Shown: positions 22,833 to 32,700 of the stretch, piece after piece
Layout: every line of letters starts with the position of its first letter
How positions within the stretch are numbered: position 1 is the first letter of the stretch
Origin: Rattus norvegicus
Taxonomy: Eukaryota > Chordata > Mammalia > Rodentia > Muridae
Assembly: GCF_036323735.1 (NCBI RefSeq)
Contig: NC_086031.1
Span: 41,387,725-41,451,724, forward strand
Direction: 5' to 3'
Length of the DNA stretch: 64,000 bases
Notes under the pieces: model-generated
The model's database searches: none
What the model was told of the DNA's origin: nothing
Seen by the model: the letters and a program-made list of their open reading frames with translations, nothing else
Translations under genes and position numbers: made by a program

Positions 22833-23350
22833 TTACCCATCTTATTTCTTGAGGCAGTGTCAGGCAAATACCCAGAAAACAAACCTTGACTAATTAGCAT
22901 TAAAGCGAGGTCTGCATTCCTGGTCATCAGGTTAGAGAATAATGCTGTGGTCTGAATGCCACCTGTTCCCTTTAGACACACCTGAGCGGGTCACACATCA
23001 TCTGTGCCTTTTCACTGAATGGTGCCCGGCGACTCTTTCACACGGCACAAGTGTTCAAACCTTTTAACCTCTTGCCAGAGGACACTCCTTCCCTCCTTTG
23101 AAAGAGTGAGGATTAGTTGAGGAAGAAGTCACTCCCTGTAATGGAGGATAGGTTTTTAAGACCTTGGCTGAAGGTCTCTGCACCTTAGAGGACACCCACA
23201 TCTGGCAGGAGTTTGATTACTATCTGGTTAATACTATCCTGTATAAACACCGTGCTCCTTGTAAGTTGGAATTGTTCTTAGCCTTCTGACCAAGTGTGCC
23301 CACTAAAAGATGAGCTAGTACACTTAATGTTTCTGATTTATCTTTTGCAG

Positions 23351-23422
23351 GTTGAAAATTGGTGTCCTCGTTTACCTTGGAGAGCAAAAAATCCCTATGA
23401 AGAAGCTGACCATAACTCATTG
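23351..23422 (+). CDS. Mgat5: Mgat5 internal exon, residues ~192-215
   Basis: The 72 base, phase 0 to phase 0 exon encodes 24 residues starting VENWCPRLPWRAKNPYEE and ending ADHNSL. Cys196 (human numbering) is a family cysteine that I recall pairing with Cys156. The stretch links the lumenal N-terminal domain to the catalytic region. The acceptor tcttttgcag is strong; the donor ttg/gtaaat is the weakest of the eight by eye, lacking the usual exonic AG. Skipping would be in frame. Flanking introns are 17.9 kb and 2.5 kb. Confidence 0.97.
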
Positions 23423-24004
23423 GTAAATGACTTTGGAACACTCTTCCTCCCCTTGTGTGTTTCGGTCAGACGCTGAGTGACACACATAGCACCTTTTGGA
23501 AGTGCCAGCTGAAATCTCAAGTCTAGCTGGCCAAATCCTACACTGGTTAGCCTGGGTTTATTTATTGAGAGGTTCTCTGAAGGTCCCCTAAATGATGGGG
23601 CCACAGAGAGGAATGAGCTTCTGTGCCAGATGTGGAGGCCTTGGGTGATCTAATGAGGGGACTGGCTGTAAATAATGACCAGACTTGTCACCAGGCTCCA
23701 ATGCCTGCTAAGGAAGATTAATGAGGAAGGGTGGTCTCAGCTGCGGAGGTCAAGGGAGATTCCGTAGAGAGGATGACGAGATGAATGTCAAAGGACAAGC
23801 TGTGTTCTCTGTGGCTGCGGCAGAGGCATGTTTCTATGGGGAGTCGGTCTTTCGCATCCTACTGCATGGTTGGGTGGGCAAGGTCAGAGGTTTGGAGACG
23901 CTGGTGGAAGATACAATTAGGAAGACAGGAAAGGAAGAAGGACTTCATACCTTTCAATGCTATCTTGAAAGCGTGGGCATTTTCTTTAGACCATAAATCA
24001 GCAA

Positions 24005-24225
24005 ACCCTTAATTTTTAATGTTTTTATTTGCATATATATGTACTTTTCTGTGTGGGCACACCATGTACAGGTTGGAGCACAAAGAGGCAAAAAGAGAGC
24101 ACTGAATCCTTGAACTAGAATTACAGATGTTGGGAACTACAAGGCATGGGTGCTGGGAGCGGAACCCCACTGTTTCGCAAGAGCAGTCAGCACCCTTAAC
24201 CACGGAGTCTTCTGTCTCACCCAAA
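24005..24225 (-). repeat. B3-type SINE
   Basis: Tail tttttaatgtttttatttgc, body gaattacagatgttgggaac, head cagcacccttaaccacggag at about 24190-24210. Confidence 0.65.
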
Positions 24226-24252
24226 GCAGGCACTTTCTGTACAGGGTCAGAT

Positions 24253-24455
24253 GAGGGTTTGGGATGTAGCTCACTAGGTAGCATGTAAGAGGCACTAGGT
24301 TCAGTCTGCAGCTGTGTGCACTGGGCATGGTGGGTCATGCCTCTAATCCCAGTGCTTGGAGGTGGACGCGGGAGAATTAGAAGTCATGGTCATCCTTGGC
24401 TACATAGAGAGTTCAAAGCCATCTTGGACTACCAGAGACCCTATCATGTGTAAAA
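24253..24455 (+). repeat. ID-B1 chimeric SINE
   Basis: ID-like head ggatgtagctcactaggtag joined to a B1-like segment (ctgggcatggtgggtcatgc, ggtcatccttggctacatag, accctatc). Confidence 0.6.
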
Positions 24456-24461
24456 ATAACA

Positions 24462-24598
24462 GGGCCAGTGAGATGATTCAGCAAGTAAAGGCACCTACTG
24501 CCAAGCCTAAAGACCAAAGTTTGACTCCTGAGGACACACGTGATCTAAAAAGAAAACCAATACAAGTTGCCTTTTGGCTTGCACGAGTGCTCGGACGT
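24462..24598 (+). repeat. B3/B4-type SINE fragment
   Basis: Head gggccagtgagatgattcag and tcctgaggacacacgtgatc. The normal 3' portion is interrupted by the 61 bp repeat copy that follows, after which a short CA tail (24661-24676) resumes. Confidence 0.5.
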
Positions 24599-24659
24599 AC
24601 AGAGTCAAAATTGACTTTTGAAATCCTGGATTTAATTGACCCTCAGGTTTAAAATGTCG
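24599..24659 (+). repeat. 61 bp local direct repeat, copy 1
   Basis: Matches 25748-25808 over 61 bases with five substitutions and no gaps by eye. Core tgacttttgaaatcctgga. Origin not recognised. Confidence 0.9.
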
Positions 24660-25554
24660 TACACACACACACACACGTTCATATTCTAAATAAGTAAAAA
24701 TGTGACAACAAGCTAATGTTCTTCTCTTTGCCGGACATTTCACCTCATGTACAGTTACTCGGTTCTGCAGCCCTAGCACAGAGCAGCCATGGTCAGTATG
24801 TGATGAAGGGCCTGGCTGTGCCCCACTAAAACTTGATGCACACAAACAGGCAGCCAGGAGGAAGGCGCCGTGCTTGGCCAGGGTCTGTGGACTCAGGTGT
24901 AGACTGTGGGAGGCTGCTGATGTGAGATGGGAGGCAAACGCTAAGAGTGAGAGCCATGGTGACTGCTAAGAGATGTAGCTCAGTGTGTAGAGTGCCTACA
25001 AGTTGGTACGCATGAGGTGCCCTGTGAAATAAAAAGCAATATTGTCAATGTTTCTCTCAGGTTCTAGTCAATATCCAGAATATCAGGAAATCTAGTCTTC
25101 CTGGACTACATTATTCTGGTCTGAGTTGTAAGTTGTACTCAGCTACGGTAGAAACAAAGACCATCCCTAGCTTTCTAAATTCCGTAGAAAATCATAAATT
25201 TTGTTGGTTTGGATGAGGATAAAATTAGAAAATAATCATTTGCGTCTCATCTTTCTCTGAGGCCAGAGAGGCCCTCTGGTGCCCCTCAGAATGCTGGCTG
25301 CCCTGTTGGAGCTGAGGAGACTTTCTTCCTAGTGGTCAACTGCTTAGCAGACAACTCCGAGACAAAAATACATTTAGATACGGGGGGTTAACATGCTCCG
25401 TGTATGTTAATTATGAGACGTTCATGTCAGCAGAGCTTCCCATGACTACTGCACTTCCTTTCTCAGTCTCTGATCTCTTAATGATGCCCCTTGTAACACA
25501 CACCAGCTGTCAGGGGCTGCTGTTTTAATTTGCAGCCCTAGCACCTCTCGCTCT

Positions 25555-25747
25555 TTAAAGTATTTTTAATTATATTTAGTGTATGTGTGTATGCATGTGT
25601 ACATGGACATGTGCTTGCCATGATGTGCACGTAGAGACCAGAGGACAGCCTGCCTACCATGCAGGCCCAAGGGACTGGACTCAGATCATCACCATCAGGC
25701 TGTACGGCTGCCCCTGCTTAGCACCCAACCCTGGGCCCTCTTACTGC
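25555..25747 (-). repeat. B3/B4-type SINE fragment, 5' truncated
   Basis: Tail with gtgtatgcatgtgtacatgg, body gtagagaccagaggacagcc, head lost at gccctcttactgc exactly where copy 2 of the 61 bp repeat begins. Confidence 0.55.
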
Positions 25748-25808
25748 ACAGAGTCAAGACTGACTTTTGAAATCCTGGACTTAATTGACTCTGAGGTTTA
25801 AAATGTCG
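25748..25808 (+). repeat. 61 bp local direct repeat, copy 2
   Basis: Second copy of the sequence at 24599-24659, same orientation, 1149 bp downstream, ending 78 bp before the exon at 25887. Confidence 0.9.
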
Positions 25809-25886
25809 CATCATGAAAATCACTTAGCTTCCTAGCATTTCAATCTTTGGCTCATTTTGTTACATTTCTCCCTTGTTCCCCACTAG

Positions 25887-26048
25887 GCAGAAATCCGCAC
25901 GGATTTTAACATTCTCTACGGCATGATGAAGAAGCATGAGGAGTTCCGGTGGATGAGACTTCGGATCCGGCGAATGGCTGATGCATGGATCCAAGCAATC
26001 AAGTCTCTGGCAGAGAAACAAAACCTAGAGAAGAGGAAACGGAAGAAA
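25887..26048 (+). CDS. Mgat5: Mgat5 internal exon, residues ~216-269, with basic KRKRKK motif
   Basis: The 162 base, phase 0 to phase 0 exon encodes 54 residues starting AEIRTDFNILYGMMKKHEEF, through MRLRIRRMADAWIQ, to the last six residues KRKRKK (26031-26048), immediately before the donor gtgagt. The middle is rich in charged and helix-forming residues and likely forms helices at the start of the catalytic domain. The KRKRKK cluster (264-269) has been reported as the basic region by which secreted GnT-V releases FGF-2 from heparan sulfate, independently of catalysis (established knowledge, from recall). The start was set at 25887, after ctag, because Ala-Glu-Ile continues the frame; a second ag four bases downstream would shift it. 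Confidence 0.97.
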
Positions 26049-26138
26049 GTGAGTTTGATAATTCTGTTCCTTCACGTTCCTGCTTCCTGTTTTAAAAAAT
26101 TGATTTTTCTTGGAAAGAGCAGGAAAGGGCTGTCATGT

Positions 26139-26148
26139 GTCACGTGAC
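26139..26148. promoter_or_regulatory. Palindromic E-box GTCACGTGAC
   Basis: Perfect 10 bp palindrome matching the CLEAR/USF-type E-box bound by TFEB, MITF and USF factors, about 90 bp after an exon. Motif match only; no evidence of use. Confidence 0.3.
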
Positions 26149-26300
26149 ATCCCGTCAAGGTAGATGAGCTCAGCCTCTCCTTGCCCTCCTTCAAGTTCTC
26201 TTTTCTTATACTCAGTGTCTTCCTCTGTCCCCTGTGAATGTGTACACAGGCATATACATCTGCACACACAGCTCTCTGCATGCTCCTGCCACACAGATAC

Positions 26301-26301
<1 letters not shown>

Positions 26302-26377
<76 letters not shown>
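26302..26377 (+). repeat. (CA)n(GA)n compound microsatellite
   Basis: CA run to about 26334 followed directly by GA run to 26377. Confidence 0.97.
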
Positions 26378-26380
<3 letters not shown>

Positions 26381-26497
26381 ATCTTATCCACTATGACTTA
26401 TTCATAAAGTTTGGAACGCTTCTGATTTCAGAAACAAGATATTGGGGGAGGGGCAATTCTGAGCCTTGTGCCTTAAAATGCTGGTGGCCAAGGGCCC

Positions 26498-26605
26498 AGA
26501 GTGGTGGCACACACTCTTATCTTAATCCCAGCACTCAAGAAACGAGGCAGACCTGAGTTGGAGGCCAGCCTGGTCTAAAGAGTGAGCCCCATAAACAAAG
26601 AGCAG
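26498..26605 (+). repeat. B1 SINE, partial
   Basis: Has agtggtggcacacactctta, aatcccagcactcaagaaac and gaggccagcctggtctaaag; the 3' end is lost. Confidence 0.75.
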
Positions 26606-26818
26606 CCCTTCCTTGTAAGCCTGCATCAAAACTGATGAAAAAAATTAACACTTTGATTGCAATAACCTTATTCTAGAGCCATTTTGGATATTAAAGTATA
26701 GAAAGTGATTTACTGTGTTCCTGTCTACAAAGTGGAATTTTCATTGTAAGAGAAAGTAAAATAACTAGAAAAGGATGGACAACAGTAACTGAAGATATAT
26801 AAATATATGTTTATATAT

Positions 26819-26822
<4 letters not shown>

Positions 26823-26851
<29 letters not shown>
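26823..26851 (+). repeat. (CA)n microsatellite next to TATA-rich tract
   Basis: CA run preceded by about 30 bp of tatata-rich sequence (26795-26822). Confidence 0.95.
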
Positions 26852-26854
<3 letters not shown>

Positions 26855-27271
26855 TTGAATTGACACTTCCAGTAAGAACCCATAGTTCACTCTCTCTCTC
26901 TCTCTGAGGGAAAATGAAGTTCCTAGCTAGGGCCATTGGAAAAGGTTCCAAATAGCAATTATGTAGAGTCCCTCGAGAACTGGCCTTTGATCTGTAAATG
27001 CTGTTTCCACTAGGTGGGATAAGTGGTTCTTGGGAAAATGGCTCATTAAGATCTGAGGCAGAAATTGCACTTGGCGAGCTTAAGACATCTTCTTAGACCC
27101 AAGAGCAGAAAAGCTATCAGAAGCTGAGAGGATTCTGACCAGAAAATGGAGATACCCACCGCAGCAAACTCCCCACCACCAAACTGGGTTGGTTGAATAG
27201 TCAGAGACCAAAGTTCACTGAAACATTAAATATGCTTATTTCCGTGGTAGTATATTTAAAAAGCAGATTTG

Positions 27272-27425
27272 AGGGCTGGTCAGGGAACTCAACTGATAGA
27301 ATGCTTGCCACACAGCCAAATGACCCGAGTTTGCTGCCCAGATCCCACATAAAAAAAATAATAATAATAAAGCCAAGTGTACATGCTTGCAAGCCCACCA
27401 CTGAGGAGATCCCTGGAGCACAATA
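27272..27425 (+). repeat. B4-type SINE, partial
   Basis: Head gggctggtcagggaactcaa, then gatcccacataaaaaaaata and aagcccaccactgaggagat. It is joined tail to tail with the next copy. Confidence 0.6.
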
Positions 27426-27429
27426 GACA

Positions 27430-27582
27430 GCCTCTCCAGCCAATTCCATCTCCTCTGCACTGGAATTAGGAGCGTGCACCAGTGCACCAAGCATTTGTAT
27501 CTGGGCTCTAGGGATTCGAACTCAGGACCTCATGTTTGTTGATCAAGTTCTTTCCTGACTGACCCAGCCATATATTCCATTT
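27430..27582 (-). repeat. B4-type SINE, partial
   Basis: Reads aggagcgtgcaccagtgcac, then gggattcgaactcaggacct and a degraded head near ctgacccagcc. Confidence 0.6.
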
Positions 27583-27849
27583 TTTAAAAAAAACAGGATA
27601 ATCTGTCTGTAACTCACACTCACAGCTCTACCAAGAGCAGCTCATGGTTTTTTATTTGTCTAAAACAGTGGAAAATTATTTCTTCCCTTGTTTTATACCA
27701 TCTGGAGAAATGACATACCCCATACTGAGACGTCACTGGCTCCTTCAGCGCTGACTGCTTTGTGGTGTGCACAGTAGTTTAGCATGGGCCTTCTGAGCAT
27801 TTTGAGCATGGCTCCAGAAGCCAGTGTGTGTCTCCTCTTTGTTTCACAG

Positions 27850-28019
27850 ATCCTTGTTCACCTGGGGCTCCTGACCAAGGAATCAGGCTTCAAGATTGCA
27901 GAGACAGCATTCAGCGGCGGCCCTCTCGGCGAGCTCGTTCAGTGGAGTGACTTAATCACATCTCTGTACCTGCTGGGCCATGACATCCGCATCTCAGCCT
28001 CGCTGGCTGAGCTCAAGGA
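27850..28019 (+). CDS. Mgat5: Mgat5 internal exon, residues ~270-325, with catalytic Glu297
   Basis: The 170 base exon starts ILVHLGLLTKESGFKIAE, passes FSGGPLGELVQW and ends LAELK plus two bases of a split Glu codon. This is the first strand-helix unit of the N-terminal Rossmann-type fold of the GT18 catalytic domain. Glu297 (human numbering), described from crystal structures as the catalytic base that activates the acceptor mannose O6, is codon 27931-27933 in the GPLGEL stretch. The acceptor is gtttcacag and the donor gga/gtaagg. Unspliced reading runs straight into taa at 28021-28023, so retention of the next intron would truncate the enzyme at once. Skipping would shift the frame. Confidence 0.97.
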
Positions 28020-28871
28020 GTAAGGAAATTACTTTTTCAATCTGAAAATCAGAACACAAAAACGAAATAGTAAACTTGTTAAGCCCCCTCTATTAGTGTA
28101 CAATTTCTTGTGGAGGAAAATGAGAGTGATAATTCGCTAAACGGGCGATAAGAAGATTATTTTCAGGAGCTAAATACAAACACTACGGAAAGGATAATAT
28201 GTTTTCATTGGCGCTGCAGGCTCCCGGGGCCTCATAAATGAACACCAGGACAACTCACGCTGAAGCACTTACTCTTTGCTATTCCAGGTGTTCCCAACAT
28301 CTGCAGCACAAGACTCTATTGACTTGTCTAATTCTCTGCCTCTTGCCAAAATGCACACCACTGCCTGCTCAACGGCAAGCTTTCTAAAGCTAAAAGCAGG
28401 GCCAGTTCCTGTTTGTAATTTAATATGTGTAAAATAGATTTCCCGAAAGCCTGGATCCAGTCCTTTCACAATTAGCTACCTCCCAGCCCAGTCTGTTCCC
28501 TTCCCTGAGTCTTCCGTCCCACTGAGATTTGCATCCAGCTCTCGCCCCCTCTCAGTCCCCTTTCCAGTTAATGCAGCTTGGCCAAAAAGATGAACAGGAG
28601 TCCCCATGGTCACCCCCCCAAAAAAAAAACTGCCTGCAGAGACTTCTAACCCAGCACGGAAGTGGTTCTGTTGCCGTGCCAACCTTTGAGGGAACAGTCT
28701 AGAAACAGTGGAGAGGGTAACGAGCAGCTTCGTTCGGCCCTATTCCTGCTGGATTGTTGATGCACCAAGGTTGTTGGCTGAGACGTCTGAAGGTAACCTC
28801 AGCAGTCTTTTCATTGCTTTCCAGATGTTGGGCACCATGATACAGGTTTGCTTACAGCAATAGTGTGATTG

Positions 28872-29030
28872 GGACTTTTTTTTTTTTACACTGAGACTAG
28901 GTCTGTGTAGCCTAGGCTGACCTCAAAGTCAATATATGTCGCTGAGAGATGACCTTGACTTTCTCATTTCTGCCTCCACCTCTTCAGTGCTGGGTGGAAT
29001 TACAGGTGTGCACCACTATGTCCAGCTTAT
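28872..29030 (-). repeat. B1-like SINE, old
   Basis: T-run, then gagactaggtctgtgtagcc, aggctgacctcaaagtcaat and aattacaggtgtgcaccact. A roughly 15-20 bp insertion relative to B1 lies in the middle. Confidence 0.6.
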
Positions 29031-29159
29031 GTGACACTGGTTGAGGGACCCTGGGCTCTCTGCATCCCAGGCAGGCTCGGTGCCGGCTCAGCCCCACCCC
29101 AGCAGCGATTAAAACTATGCCACTTACCAGGTGTTCTAAACTAAACCCTTTGTGGCTTT

Positions 29160-29400
29160 ACTCTTTGTTTTGTTTTGTTTTGTTTTGTTTATTGTTGCAT
29201 GTGTGCACGTGTGGGCAGGTGTGTACCACGGTGTGTGACGAGGTCAGAGAGACAGCTTTCGGGAGTCAGTTCTCCCCTTCCACTGTGGTTTCCAGTGATA
29301 GAAGAGGGTACTCTTATCTGAGGGAGCATCTTGGCAGCCCGTATGTTGTACTGCATTTAAGCGTCAGTACCTGGAAGTAGGTGCCCTTGCCATCTGTGTT
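29160..29400 (-). repeat. (TTTTG)n and B4-like SINE fragment
   Basis: Five tttg-type units at 29163-29190, then a TG-rich tail and the degraded body tgtgtgacgaggtcagagag. Confidence 0.5.
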
Positions 29401-31196
29401 TTAGGGCTGAGGAAACTGTGCTGAGACGAACATGAGCTCTCTGAGGTTTCAGGTGTGCCACGCAGGGGTCCCTGGATTTGAGCCTGGTGTCTAACATCTG
29501 CGCTGCCGTTTTAGCGCAACCTTTCCTTTCTCCTTCAAAGTTAGATGAACTGGGGGTCCTCCATACCTCAACTAGTTCTCCTCTTCCTTGGCCAGGCTGT
29601 CTCCTGTTGCCTTCCCACTTGCTTTAAAATGTGCAGAACATGAAACCCAGAGAGTCATGCACTTTGCAGCCTCTCTGTCTGGCTTCGGCAGGCTGGGACT
29701 CAAAGTGGGGCCTGCAGAGATGGCGGGCGTGCTGTTACTCTGATGCCAGTCTTTCGATAATCACAACTGGTGCATTAAGCAATCAGCCTACCAATTGCAA
29801 TTCTGTTAATGCTGATGGAGCTGTGGACACGAGAATGTGAGTACAGGGAGCGCTCAGAGTTAAATCTCCCCACCTAGCGCCTAGCATACTCTGACCATAT
29901 GGAATATGCAAAGGAGAAAGTATTTATCATCCAGCCTCTCACAGGACGTTTTCCAGCCCTTCAGGAGAAACTGGTTCAAAGGAGCTTGAGATTTTTAGAA
30001 GCTCAGAGAAGGGGCCTGAAGCAGTGAGTGTGAGGACTGTAAAGGAGGTTTGTGACCACTGTCACTTGCGAGTGGGCCTTTGTAAATTGCTCAGGTATTA
30101 CTGTGGGACGTGAGCAGGGGCAGGAGGGAAAGGTGGCGCCTGGTTTCTGGGTACACAGCAGTTACTTACTCTGACTAACCAAGTTCACATACCAGTCACA
30201 TACATTGTCATTCTGCTAGCACATGAGCAGTTAGAAATATCAGGATAGAGAGGTGGGTCAGGGACTGAATGACAAGATAGCATCTACGTCACAGGGTCCG
30301 TTCTGTAAGGAGTCACTCAAAACAGCAAGATTACAGAGGGAGTTACTAGAACTGGGGGGCTAGGGGTTGAAGGTTTTTAGGGATTATAAATGAAAGTGAG
30401 ATGATGTCATAGATTTGTATGTTCGTGTGACTTTTTTGGGGGACATGTGAACATCCGTTCATCCCATATAAAAGATACCAATAAAGACAAAAGAAGTGAC
30501 TCCATCCAAGTCCAACTTGGTAAACCGGTGAATTCATCGAGTTACTTACCAGGATTGTGGACGAGGGGTTCTTAGAAGGAGCACGGTAATCCAAAGGCAG
30601 GTGCATCACTAAAGATCCTGCATTCATTCCTCAGGCTGCCTGAATGACTTGCAGACAATCTACTGGCCAGAGGATCTTCTCTCCTAAGCCATTGCTACTA
30701 TTTATATAACCTTGGGGAGGGTCCTCAAGAATCTTGTGATTCAGGAGCTTCTTGGGGACTTGTTAGTCTCATGTATTTCCTGAACCTTGTAGGTTTTATT
30801 TCCTGAGTCTTAAAGAGTCCCGTCCAAATCAGAATATTTGAATTGGGAGGAAATAGCAGCACAAAACCATTCAGTACTCCCTCCCCACACTGATGGCTAA
30901 TGACAGCAAGATTCAGAGAGTTGACTCAGGTCAGCCATCTCATGTCTGCTCCACAGTGGAGATGGATAACACCGCTTCTTGCACTACGGAGGCTGTGTTC
31001 ATACACCAGCTTCCAAGCATGTAATTTAGAGGGGTTCAAGTAGGAGTGCTGAAGAGTTAAGACAGGGTTCGATCATCAGCCCATTATCTCTAATAGGGAC
31101 TGGAGCTGTGACTTGACCCATCACATTTGCCAGGTTTAGTACCGTAAAGTTATTGGTGCTTTTTCTTTCTTTTCTTCCCCACTTGCCTCACTCCAG

Positions 31197-31331
31197 GATT
31201 ATGAAGAAGGTTGTTGGAAACCGGTCTGGCTGTCCAACTGTAGGAGACAGAATCGTTGAGCTTATTTATATCGATATTGTGGGACTTGCTCAATTCAAGA
31301 AAACGCTAGGACCATCCTGGGTTCATTACCA
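31197..31331 (+). CDS. Mgat5: Mgat5 internal exon, residues ~326-371, with sequon Asn334
   Basis: The 135 base exon begins with the last base of the split Glu codon, reads IMKKVVGNRSGCPTVGDRIV, continues ELIYIDIVGLAQFKK and ends WVHY plus two bases of a split Gln codon. Asn334 in N-R-S (codon 31219-31221) is a known N-glycosylation site, and Cys338 is a family disulfide cysteine. The hydrophobic ELIYIDIVGL stretch is a core beta strand of the Rossmann-type domain (inference). Donor cca/gtaagt: unspliced reading meets taa immediately. The exon is symmetric (phase 1 to 1), so skipping would remove 45 residues in frame. Confidence 0.97.
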
Positions 31332-31553
31332 GTAAGTACTGCATGCTGAGACCTTTCTCCCCTAACAAGCACTGTGCTAGGAGCTTGATTCTGCTTCTGT
31401 TTTATTTTTAAGGATAATTAAATATCACCTTATGAACTGTATGGAGTATACCTCTCATTCCTATTGAAATTCAGGTTATTCCTACTAACTGTATACTTCC
31501 TGGGATTGTTTATTATTTATATTGATATATTGATATTCTGAGAGTAGAAACAT

Positions 31554-31728
31554 GTGTCCAGCCAGGCACACATCTTTCATTTCAGCATTCAGGAGACAGA
31601 TTCAGGCAGGTCTCTGTGAGTTCAAGGCCAGCTTGGGCTACACAGTGAGTTCTAGGACACCCTGAGCTACATAGTGAAACCCTGTGTCAAAACAAAGACA
31701 AACAAACAACAACAACAACAACAAACTT
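31554..31728 (+). repeat. B1 SINE with (CAA)n tail
   Basis: Reads ccagccaggcacacatcttt, then gagttcaaggccagcttggg, acacagtgagttctaggaca and gtgaaaccctgtgtcaaaac, ending in a CAAA/CAA tail. Confidence 0.85.
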
Positions 31729-31774
31729 ACCCATCTTCATTTATCGTCCCCAGTGCCTAGCATCCCTCTCGTTG

Positions 31775-31982
31775 TGTACCACAAGGATCTCATGCATTTG
31801 TGTGAGTGTGTGCATGGATATATGTGGAAGCCAGAGGACAGCCTTGGAAGGTTGAATCTCACCTGCCACCTTGATGAGGCAGGGTCGCTCTCGTTGTTTC
31901 TGCAACTGCTTATAAGGATAGGATGGAAGCCAGGACTTAAGTATGCTGGACACTCTGTCAAATAAGCTACGTTCCAGCCCCC
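31775..31982 (-). repeat. B4-like SINE fragment
   Basis: Tail gtgtgtgcatggatatatgt, body gaagccagaggacagccttg and the degraded head caaataagctacgttccagc. Confidence 0.55.
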
Positions 31983-32040
31983 TCTCCATTTGTTTCTTAA
32001 TTGTGACAAATGGGTAGAAACATTTTTAATGTGGTCTTCT

Positions 32041-32420
32041 GTGTTAATTTTCTGTCAATTGGACCAAATATCTGAGCAGGATACCTTGTAGGATGCAAGT
32101 TTTATTTTGGCTCATGGTTTCAAAGGCTTCAGTCTATCATGGTAGGTAGAGTGTTCCAGGGCAGTTCACATTGTAGCAGTTGCCTTGATACACAGGATTT
32201 CTCTTTCTTCTGTATTCTGTCTGGACCCCCTCCCCCAGCCCACAAGATGGTGCCACCCACATTCAGGGCAGACCTTTCCTTTGGTTAATTCTCTCTGAAG
32301 ATACATTCACAGACACATCTAGACGTATGCTTGTCTACTCTCCTTGGCATTTCTCCAAGTTCAATTAGGTTGTCAATCAAGAGGAACCATCACACACTCC
32401 TAACTAATCCAGTCCATGAA
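32041..32420 (-). repeat. Rodent interspersed repeat (family not named), diverged
   Basis: Reverse-orientation landmarks: ttttattttggctcatggtt, cacaagatggtgccacccac and ttaggttgtcaatcaagagg. Confidence 0.5.
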
Positions 32421-32700
32421 TAGCCTAAAGTAGGTAGGCCTTTATCTTTCCTGTTAGTTATGTTTAGTGGTTTTTAACTTTAAACCTCCAAGATTATCTC
32501 AGACTGGAAGTCCTTTACAAAGCAGACAAATATTAGAAGTGAAAATGCTAAGAATTTCAAAAATTCAAAGTCTAGTGATGTCCATTCTCAAACTTGCCCC
32601 TCCCCCCAGCAGCACAGAATTTCTCACTGGGCAATGAAATATTTATAGCAAAAGAATTGATGGGATAGAAACTGTATGAGGGGTCTAAGTGTTCTGTTTT

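Larger units (their letters stand above)
5426..23350 (+). other. Mgat5: Mgat5 intron, 17.9 kb
   Basis: Largest intron fully inside the window. It is a mosaic of rodent SINEs and simple repeats listed separately. Stretches without a recognisable repeat, for example about 7220-7920, 10280-12580, 13250-14360, 15480-16060, 16560-17680, 18300-18980, 19300-20400, 21180-22080 and 22850-23340, contain short open frames only. I see no second gene, no CpG island and no convincing exon on either strand. The acceptor region ends ttatcttttgcag. Confidence 0.85.
23423..25886 (+). other. Mgat5: Mgat5 intron, 2.5 kb
   Basis: Contains a B3-like SINE on the minus strand (about 24005-24225), a plus-strand ID-B1 chimera (about 24253-24455), further SINE fragments, and two copies of a 61 bp direct repeat (24599-24659 and 25748-25808). 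About 23430-24000 and 24850-25540 show no recognised repeat or gene. The intron ends in ttccccactag. Confidence 0.88.
26049..27849 (+). other. Mgat5: Mgat5 intron, 1.8 kb
   Basis: Begins with donor gtgagt and has a GTCACGTGAC palindrome at 26139-26148. It then holds a CA/GA compound microsatellite (26302-26377), a partial plus-strand B1 (about 26498-26605), a CA tract (26823-26851) and a tail-to-tail pair of B4 fragments (about 27272-27582). The acceptor region is tcctctttgtttcacag. Confidence 0.88.
28020..31196 (+). other. Mgat5: Mgat5 intron, 3.2 kb
   Basis: Relatively repeat-poor for this window. A minus-strand B1-like SINE lies at about 28872-29030 and a TTTTG run plus minus-strand SINE fragment at about 29160-29400. 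About 28025-28860 and 29410-31190 contain no recognised repeat or exon; part of it (about 29745-29835) is AT-rich with homeobox-like motifs. The acceptor region is cttgcctcactccag. Confidence 0.87.

Noticed and set aside
27784..28023. Exon start at the upstream ATG (27784) of the open frame over the 27850 exon
   Set aside because: The first 22 codons are intronic; the acceptor cacag at 27845-27849 and protein continuity from the KRKRKK exon fix the exon start at 27850.
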